Positions 56,355 through 64,000 of a DNA stretch of 64,000 bases are shown one piece after another; position 1 is the first letter of the stretch, and every line of letters starts with the position of its first letter. The notes below the pieces were generated by a model. The model was not told where the DNA came from, did not search any database, and was given only the letters and a program-made list of their open reading frames with translations. Origin of the DNA: Campylorhamphus procurvoides (taxonomy: Eukaryota > Chordata > Aves > Passeriformes > Dendrocolaptidae); contig WBMV01000785.1 in assembly GCA_013396655.1 (NCBI GenBank), positions 2,031,974 to 2,095,973 of the forward strand. Direction: 5' to 3'. A program made the position numbers and the translations under genes.

Positions 56355-57317
56355 ATAGAAACTCGCTGGATGGTCAAGCCCGGAGAGGGGTGGTGAATGG
56401 AGTTAAATCCAGCTGGCAGCTGGTCACAGGTGGTGCTCCCTAGGGAGAGCAAGTCCTGTTTAATGTCTTTATCAATGATCTGGACAAGGGGATCAAGTGC
56501 AACCTCCGTGATTTTGCAGGCGACATCAAGTTGGGTGGGAATGTTTATCTGCTGGAGGGCAAGAAGGCTCTGCGGAGAAATCTGAAGAGGCTGGATTGAT
56601 GGGCTGAGGTCAACTGTATGAGTTTCAACAAGGCCAACTGCTGGATCCTACATGTGGTTCACAGCAACCCTAGGTGACACTACAGGCTTGGGGGAGACTG
56701 TCTTGAGAGATGCCTGGTGGGGAAGGACCCGGTGGTGCTGACTGACAGCTGGCTGAACGGGAGCCAGTAGTGTGCCCAGGTGGCCAAGAAGGCCAATGGG
56801 CCTACATTCAGTTCTGGGCCTCTCACCACAAGACAGACATTGAGGTGCTCAAGCACGTCCAGAGAAGGGCAATGAAGCTAGTGAAGGGTGTAGGGAATAA
56901 GTCCTATGAGGAGGGGCTGAGGGAGGTGAGGTTGTTTATCCTGGAGTAAAGGACGCTGACGGGAGACCTTATTGCTCTCTACAACCACCCAAAAGGAGGT
57001 TGTAGCAAGGTGGGGGTTGGTCTATTCTACCAGGTAACTAATGTCAGGACCAGAGAAAATGGCCTCAAGTTGTGCCAGGGAGGTTTAGATTGGATATTAG
57101 GAACAACTCTTTTACTGAAAGGGCTATGAAGCATTAGAACAGGTTGTTCAGCTTCGGTCACCATCTCTGAAGGTATTTAAAAGACATGTAGACATGACAC
57201 TTATGGACATGGTTTAGTGGTGCTCCTGACAGTCCTGGGTTAATGGTTGTATTTTATGATTTTAGAAGTCTTTTCTAAAAAAATGAGTCCGTGATTCTCT
57301 GATTCCATGAAATATAC
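56355..57317 (+). mobile_element. CR1 LINE, 5'-truncated, with an internal deletion
   Basis: The + strand follows the CR1 ORF2 3' half: TGGTGAATGGAGTTAAATCC, then a reverse-transcriptase segment VLFNVFINDLDKGIK with the catalytic box altered to FAGDIKL (D to G), GAGGTTGTTTATCCTGGAG, GTTGTAGCAAGGTGGGGGTT, TTGTGCCAGGGAGGTTTAGA and the terminus GTGATTCTCTGATTC. At 56796-56805 the sequence jumps from GCCAAGAAGGCCAATGG to CATTCAGTTCTGGGCC, missing about 100 bases that the copy at 28525-29900 keeps (the ILACIRN to HLEFCVQF segment). Frameshifts and stops abound. It is a dead copy. Confidence 0.93.
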
Positions 57318-60300
57318 CACTACATATATAATATTGCTTGGCTGACTTTAATTTTGATTCTTCCTGACTCCCTTGGTGTTCTTTCCTTAAGAAGTCCTAG
57401 ATATTTAAAGTAGTTTTCCTCAGTAACCTTTTCATTTTAGAAGTACAATTAGATTTGTAGTTCTGAGTCTTCAATCTGTAGAATTTAGCATAATTTAGCT
57501 CAGGAAATAATGCTGTTTTAGAGACGTTGCAGTGAAGTAGAGACTGTAGTACTTTTTATACAGGAGCATGGTCTATGTTTTTTTCTGCTTATGTGATACA
57601 TAGGTATGATTATCAAATAATCTTCAGTGCCAGCAAGTGCTGCTACAGTTTAGCCTGCAAACTTGTAAATGCAGTTTTATCTTTCAGCAATACAAGTTTT
57701 GTAGATCTGCACAGAGAACTAGCTAGTGGAGATAGCTCTGCTCACATTGAAAAGTCTTGAAGTAAAAGAGCTTGAACTCAACTTGCTTATATTTGTATCA
57801 ACTCTGCAGCTGTCTCACCACACTACAAAACATTCTTGGTATTGTTTCTTAGCCAAAATATCTTTTAGGGTCGATAATTTAAAGCAGAGCAGTATGTTAA
57901 TCCAAATATTAAGTAATACTTAAGAAGGCTCCTACTGGCATCTATGCAATTGAAACAATATGGATTTATCTCTGTTTTGGCTCAGCAATTATATTTTATT
58001 CTTCTCTCTTGTGGAAAAAAAGAGGTCTATTGTTTTTCCTTTGATGACCAGTATAGTGTGCAAAACAGCAAAAGTAATTAATTAACAATTCATGAAAGTT
58101 GTTGACTTCTATTAATATGCCATTGACCACTGTTCAACATTTAAAGACCAGGGACCATAATATTTATTATGAGGTCAGACATATCGATATAGCATTAAAA
58201 TTAGTCACATTTAGTACACTACATAGCAATTATGTTAATGCAAAAAGTATCAATGTTACATAGTTTTCAAGTGGCAGAAAAGTTACATGATCCAGAATTT
58301 CTTCTTTGACAATTATGGAAGAATGTAGAGAAAATTATTTACTGGCTTTGCTGCACAAATGTTAAAGCACAATGGTCTTCTTACCTGGACTAATGAATTC
58401 TGTAGGAGGTAGCTCCCTTTTTCTACTCTTCAAATTATTAGCATATTTATTTTTACATGGAGTTTGGAGAACTTCATCGCTGTGATCCATTAGATGAGAT
58501 TGCTGTAAGCTGTAGACTCTAGAAGAGTAAGGGGATTTCCCTTTCTTTCCATTGTGTTTATTCATAATGAAAATCTTGCATTCCTTCCTTCTCTCTGCAT
58601 GGCCCTTTTCTTGTTCTGCACGTATTTAGTGTCTGCTCCATTAAATAAACTGTTTTTTGAAAACAGGAGTATATGGGAGAAGAGACAAGTATATCTGGCC
58701 TATCTATTTACAATCAACAAAGCTATATTTGGACATGGATACATTTAGCATTTAGCATATGTTTAGCATTTAGGTGTGAGGCCAAAATAGAGCTAAAACT
58801 TGAGTTCACTTTCCTGTTACTTAGCAATAGTAATTTTTCCTTTTGGTAATTCTATTGCTTCAGACTATATACACTATATTTCAGTTATCCAGCTGAAAAG
58901 AAGGCTGGGTTTTTTTTTTTATTCTGAGCAAAACTATGAGGATAGATCCTGAGTAAAATGTAATCAAGTTGGGATACTGATGAGAAGTTTGGTTTCATTT
59001 TCTAGATATGTTAAATGGTATACGAAAGTGGATGGACTTGAATTTATTTTACTTTAAAAGCCAAAAAATATTTTATAGATGTCAATTCATAAAAGCACAA
59101 ATGCAAAACTGAAAGAATCAAACTTCCCAATTTCCCGCTTAAAGATCCTTAGAACTCACATTTGCAAAGCAATTCACAGATCTCCCTTAATTGTTTGATC
59201 ACAGTTTGAGGTAAAAGGGAGACATAATTTCTTATTACACATGAAGAAGCTGAGACCACCGGTAAGATCTTCCTAGATCCTGCACTGATTCAGATGTCCT
59301 GGTACTGTTCTGAATCTTATTCTGCTGCTAGTTCTAAACTTAGTGCTCCTATCTCTAGTCTTGCCTAATTGAAAATTTTGTGTCTCCTCCCAGGCATTTA
59401 CACTTCAGTGGCTTGAGGAAATACGAAAGCTATAGCAAGGGGTAGTTGTAACTTGTTAAATTTGAAATAAATATAATAGCTAGAAAAATTAAAATTTATT
59501 GGTAGTACTAAGGAGTAATACTTTGTACGCACATTTTCTGGAATAAACACGGTAATGATCGATATTGTTTAGAAAATTGTATTGGGGCAGTTTTTGTTGC
59601 TGAACTAAGTGGAAAGATGCTTTTGACATAGTTTTGTATTCACACTGAATTAGTTCAGTACCTTAGCAGATGAAATTGCTAGAACAGCTTCATTATGTCC
59701 TCTTCAAAATTTATTTTAAGACATTACCTTATGTGTTCGATGTTATTTATTATTGCTTAAACTTAGCTTTAGATTTTATTATTTTATTAGATATTAGTCT
59801 TATAATTACATGCTATATATTATTAGATATTATTAATCACCCTGTTATTACTTTTTTCTTGCTATTAAAGTGGAGAATACACACATAATTTAATGTAAAT
59901 GTCAAGAAAGAGATATTCTCACTGAATAAGTAAAAATGCTTGAATTGTTCCCCATTGACCTAAACCAGGTGAATATATAGAACTTGCTGGCTAAGAAAAA
60001 AAAATTATTTCTTTCTCTTGTCTTCAAATTATCGGCCTGTTAAGAATGGAAATGCAATAGATTGTAGGATGTTTTTCAACTATATTGATATTCCAGATGC
60101 TCCAGCACCTTGCACAAAGAGCAAATGGGATAACCACTACTAGGCTCTATTTGCTTACTGTTAATATTGTAATTTTTGTTCCATCAACACAGTGTTCAGA
60201 TGTCTACATGCATGTGCACACATAAACACAGGAAGAAATAGGCAGTATTTACTACTGAGCTGAACTTGCTGCAATGAAAGGTGTACTTCTGTAGCAAGGA

Positions 60301-63300
60301 AATTAGAAAAAGTTTTGAGGCAACATCAACATCCAATACCAATTTTAAAATATCTTCCCATTACATTTATTTGTTATCCTTCAACAAGTAAGTGTCCAAC
60401 TAGGATGAACGAGTGTGAACAGTACAAAGGACACTCACATTCTTGTGACCAGCTACATTTTTTGTGTCACGGTGTTGTTTTAATATGTTTGAGCTGTAAA
60501 ATATTAAAATACTTTCATGAAAAAGACTATTTTTGTGGAAGAAAAAACTTTTATAATTATAAAACTCACTGATTTTTGTACCTGAATGAGGCTCTATAAC
60601 TTGGCAGGGAATCATCATAGCTAAATGTTCACTGTGTTTATTTTTTATCATAAAATACAGACCTTTCCCTTCCTGTTGATCAGGTGCAGTACTATAATTG
60701 AAAACAAAAGTTGCATGCTCAACACACAATTCCAGCTCTATCCTGCTTATTTCTCTATGCTAGTAGATGCAAGAGACAAACCCTAGTATCTTTGCTAGTA
60801 ATTAATGAAATCTATTAAGAGGGAAAAGAGCCCTACTGGAAATATAAACCCTAGTATATTATTGCACATTATTCATTACACACAACTTCGTTATACATAT
60901 TCCATGTAATGTTTATATGGGATTTGTTTGAAATATTTAGCTTAACAATAGAAAAAGCGCAAAAATTCATACACTTTGCCATAATTATTAAATATTTCAC
61001 TTGCATTACTTGTTTTCAAAATGAAATTGTTTTCTTGTATTAAAAAGTTCCAAATTAAAATAAAGATGATATAAGTAAGGAGTGGACAAGAATATGAGTG
61101 AATGTCAAAAGATCCAAAGCCTATTGTGTCTATAAATTTCAACCCAACTCCAGTTAGTCTTTTATTTATACACAGAGATAAATAGAATAATAGGATTGAA
61201 GCTAGTTTTGACTTTCATGCCCTTTGGTGCGTTCTTTTCTCTTGTACCAAAGTATTTTTTAAAATCAAAGCAATGTATGGAACAGAAATGGGTTTCAGTG
61301 GAAACCTTTTCTCAGTCATATCCACTGTAATGCAATTCATGATAGATTAATTTGTTTTAGGCTCAGGGCAGAATTTTCTACCAAACTAATAGAGGCCTTT
61401 AAATAATCAGTTGCCTGTTGTCCAGGATTTTGTGTTTCCCTGCTGTCTGTTTAAATCTGAGTCTTTAATCTGTGTCATCCATTTCCCAAGTGTGGGAAGC
61501 TGCACTTCACAGCTAGTGACATGAGTGGGGGTAGCTTTTTTTTTGCTCCTCTATGAGATGTTTGACTTTTAATTAGTTCAGCAGAGAGATTAAAGAATTC
61601 AGTAGTGAGATGTTCACATGAGGTGTCAGAAACCTAACTGAATTTCTGGCTAGATACCATTTTTACCTGTTATATAGCCAGTGGTGATTCCCATTCCCTG
61701 AAGTAGCAGCTTCCAGCTCTTGTGTCCAGCTATGTGCAATTTTTAAATGTCTTAATAGTGCTATTAATGCATTACATTTGGAGAGCTACTGTCTTACATG
61801 CAGTTCAAGCACAGAGAGCTTGCAACGATTGCTCAGGATAAGCAATTACTTAGTGTTAGGTCACACATTTAGGACATTGCAAAATAGTGACCCAAACTTG
61901 CACCCGATCTTTTAAGTGTCAGAGGAATGTTCTAAATGTATACATTGAACCGTTACTGAATGACTGGCTATGCTTTACGCCAGTGGCTCATCAGAAAGCT
62001 ACCATAGGAGAGAACTTGCTGGGTTACCTGCTCACTTTGATGCTTTTAAGAAATTTAAGAAATTATGTGGTATCACATAGATTTCTGTGATATGTAGATA
62101 GTTACTTTTTACTATATTTTCTGAGATAATTTTACCATATTACTGAGTTTAGTCCAATAATAAGCTAACTTCAATTTTTTATGTATTTTGAGAAATAAAA
62201 CAGTACAGGAATTATAAATTGTCAGAATTATTGTCTGGCTTCCTAGGACAAAATTGTTTTCTTATTTATAGGCTTCAACTGTTTTGCCTCACCTTCTATC
62301 AGTATTTTGTTTATAGTATATTTTTATGTAGCAAGTCTAATACTCAAGTACAGTTCTCTGCAGCACGTTGATCTGAAACAGTACTCTTACTGCTATGCCA
62401 GATTTGTGCCAAGATCAAAGGCTTGAACTCCCTCTTAATGTTAAAATACATTTATGGATCTACCCTTTCCAACCTTTGCTGCTCTTGCTCAAGGGAGTTA
62501 GAAACACAGATTAAGCCAGATAATGAACAGCTATTCTCCAGCTCTCTTCTTCAGAGCTGTAGAGCGGGCAACAAACCTTTATGATTCCTTGTACCACCTC
62601 TTCTGGATTTTATTGCTGTAGAAAATAGTATAATGCCCACTGGAATTTGCGAAAGTCCTTTCATTAATTTTAGCATACAGCAGAAGTAATCGCCAATGAG
62701 AGAGTGCCTGCAGTTGTGAAACTACGTATGCAATAGGAAGTGTCACTTGCAGATCCAGAAAATATGTGAACTGAAGATTTTGGAAATTTCTGCCCTAAGA
62801 TCTATCAACTATTTTCTGAACCATGAAACAGAGAGCTGTTTATGTTTGTTACTACTTTTTAATTCCTGCTGGCAGTGACATGCAGACTATGAAATGTGTT
62901 AGGCTTGATTTACATAAATCAAAAGGTTGTCAGCTTCTTCCTCTTTGATATCTATTTTGCCTTAAAATCCAAACCGATGACCTCATTGTAACACAAATAA
63001 ATAGTGTTAGTAAATGTTATTATAAATTTCTTCTATTACTGAACATACAGATGGAAATGCAAAGTTAAAAATTCTGATATTCTTTCTTGTATATACTGTG
63101 CTTTGTTACCAGTCTTCCAGAATTTTGAGACTTTTTTTCATTATCGAAGAAGTTTTGATATCTATATTTTAAAATGTTTAGTCACATTCAGTACACATGG
63201 CCTTTTGTCTAAAATAAAATTTCTATATTAGCATACCTCGCTGTATCAATTCAAACATAAATTTGAGGCCTATAGCTGTCCACCATAACAAAACAGAAAA

Positions 63301-63580
63301 GAGAAGAAATATTTTCATCTCTTAATTCGATGACTATTTCTCTGTATCATCAAGGATCAGGAAAGGCAGATATATCACAGGAAACATGAAGGGAAATGGG
63401 GAAAATATGGAATTAGAAAAGTTCTGGATAATGATATGACAGAAAAGAACATCTGTAGCATACTAGGATCACACAGTTGATTAAATGTGTTGTTATATAT
63501 ATTTTTATTAAGGTTAGTTGTTTTGTTTCATCACGACGTGAGGCTTTAACTCATGAAAGAAAGTTACATTTTTAAAAAAA
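57318..63580. other. Intergenic DNA, fourth part
   Basis: AT-rich sequence without recognised exons. It contains a possible MIR-type SINE relic (59151-59320), a poly-T run near 58910-58920, and AT-rich stretches near 59750-59840. Nothing else could be assigned. Confidence 0.65.
59151..59320 (+). mobile_element. Possible MIR-type SINE relic
   Basis: The order CACATTTGCAAAGCAATTCA, then TTATTACACATGAAGAAGCT with GAAGCTGAGACC, then a GGTAAGATCTTCCTAGATCC-like part, and finally GTCCTGGTACTG, parallels the core and 3' half of MIR elements (cells of the type 'CATTTTACAGATGAGGAAACTGAGG'). Divergence is high and edges are uncertain; another core-SINE is possible. Confidence 0.45.
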
Positions 63581-64000
63581 CATGTGCCCTGGCAGCCAGG
63601 AGTCAACCACGTCCTGGGGGCATCAGGCAGAGCACCATCGGCTGATTGAAGGGTGTGATGGTCCCATTCTGCTCTGTGCTGGTGCAACCTCCCCTTGAGT
63701 CCTGTGTGCTGCTTTGGGTGCCACAATGTACGAAGGATATAAAGCTGTTAGAAAGTATCCAAAGAAGAGCTACAAAGATGTTGAAGGGCTTTCAGGGAAA
63801 ACTGTATGAGAAGTAGCTGAGGACACTTGGCTTGATGAGCCTGGAGAATAGAAGCCTGAGAGGAGACCTCATAGTTGCCTATGGCTTCCTCAGAAGGGGA
63901 AGCAGAGAGACAGACACTGATCTCTTCTCTCCCGTGACTAGTGACATTCCCTGAGGAAATCAAATGAAGTTGTGTCAGGGGAGGTTTAGGTTGGATATTA
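63581..64000 (+). mobile_element. CR1 LINE fragment, runs off the right edge
   Basis: The start CATGTGCCCTGGCAGCCAGG, then GTCAACCACGTCCTGGGGGC, belongs to the CR1 subfamily common in birds. It continues through GATATAAAGCTGTTAGAAAG, GCCTGGAGAATAGAAGCCTG, GAGGAGACCTCATAGTTGCC and GTGTCAGGGGAGGTTTAGGT, the last bases of the window, so the 3' terminus lies outside. The 5' part is missing. Multiple stops show it is inactive. Confidence 0.93.

Overview
The window is vertebrate nuclear DNA, AT-rich with large introns, and almost certainly from a bird. It carries several CR1 LINE copies of avian type. It also holds one tRNA-Ile-derived SINE with a CR1-like tail that resembles TguSINE1, an element described from zebra finch, so a songbird (Passeriformes) is the best guess. 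There are no bacterial-style operons, CRISPR arrays or intact viral genes. Most open reading frames of 60-130 codons are chance frames in AT-rich sequence.

The only protein-coding gene I can support is the 5' part of CDIN1 (C15orf41, codanin-1-interacting nuclease) on the minus strand. Four coding exons were placed by homology and splice phase: 32570-32670 (start codon), 6623-6668, 5703-5767 and 2424-2484. They join in frame to give the first 91 codons of a protein of about 280 residues. The remaining exons, including the nuclease core, lie beyond the left edge. Intron 1 is 25.9 kb, intron 2 is 0.86 kb and intron 3 is 3.2 kb; intron 4 runs off the window.

The CDIN1 start sits in a CpG island (about 32310-33290) that contains a 105-base assembly gap (32862-32966) and a G-rich minisatellite (32967-33175). 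Intron 1 holds a 3' CR1 tail (8791-8884), a 220-base polypyrimidine tract (24452-24673), a 1.4-kb 5'-truncated CR1 with recognisable reverse transcriptase (28525-29900) and the TguSINE1-like SINE (30905-31046).

From about 33.5 kb to the right end I find no protein-coding exon. This is the intergenic space upstream of CDIN1; in human the 5' side of CDIN1 faces DPH6 and the 3' side faces MEIS2, and I infer the same order here. It contains further CR1 remnants (39511-39556, 43509-43745, 48440-49150, 56355-57317, and 63581 to the end), a possible MIR-type SINE relic (59151-59320), simple repeats and some hairpins. Strand composition appears to change sign at the CDIN1 promoter: A and C excess on the + strand to the left, T and G excess to the right. 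A polyadenylation-like signal lies on the + strand at 33513-33522. Both would fit divergent transcription or replication initiation at this island, but neither is proved by sequence alone.
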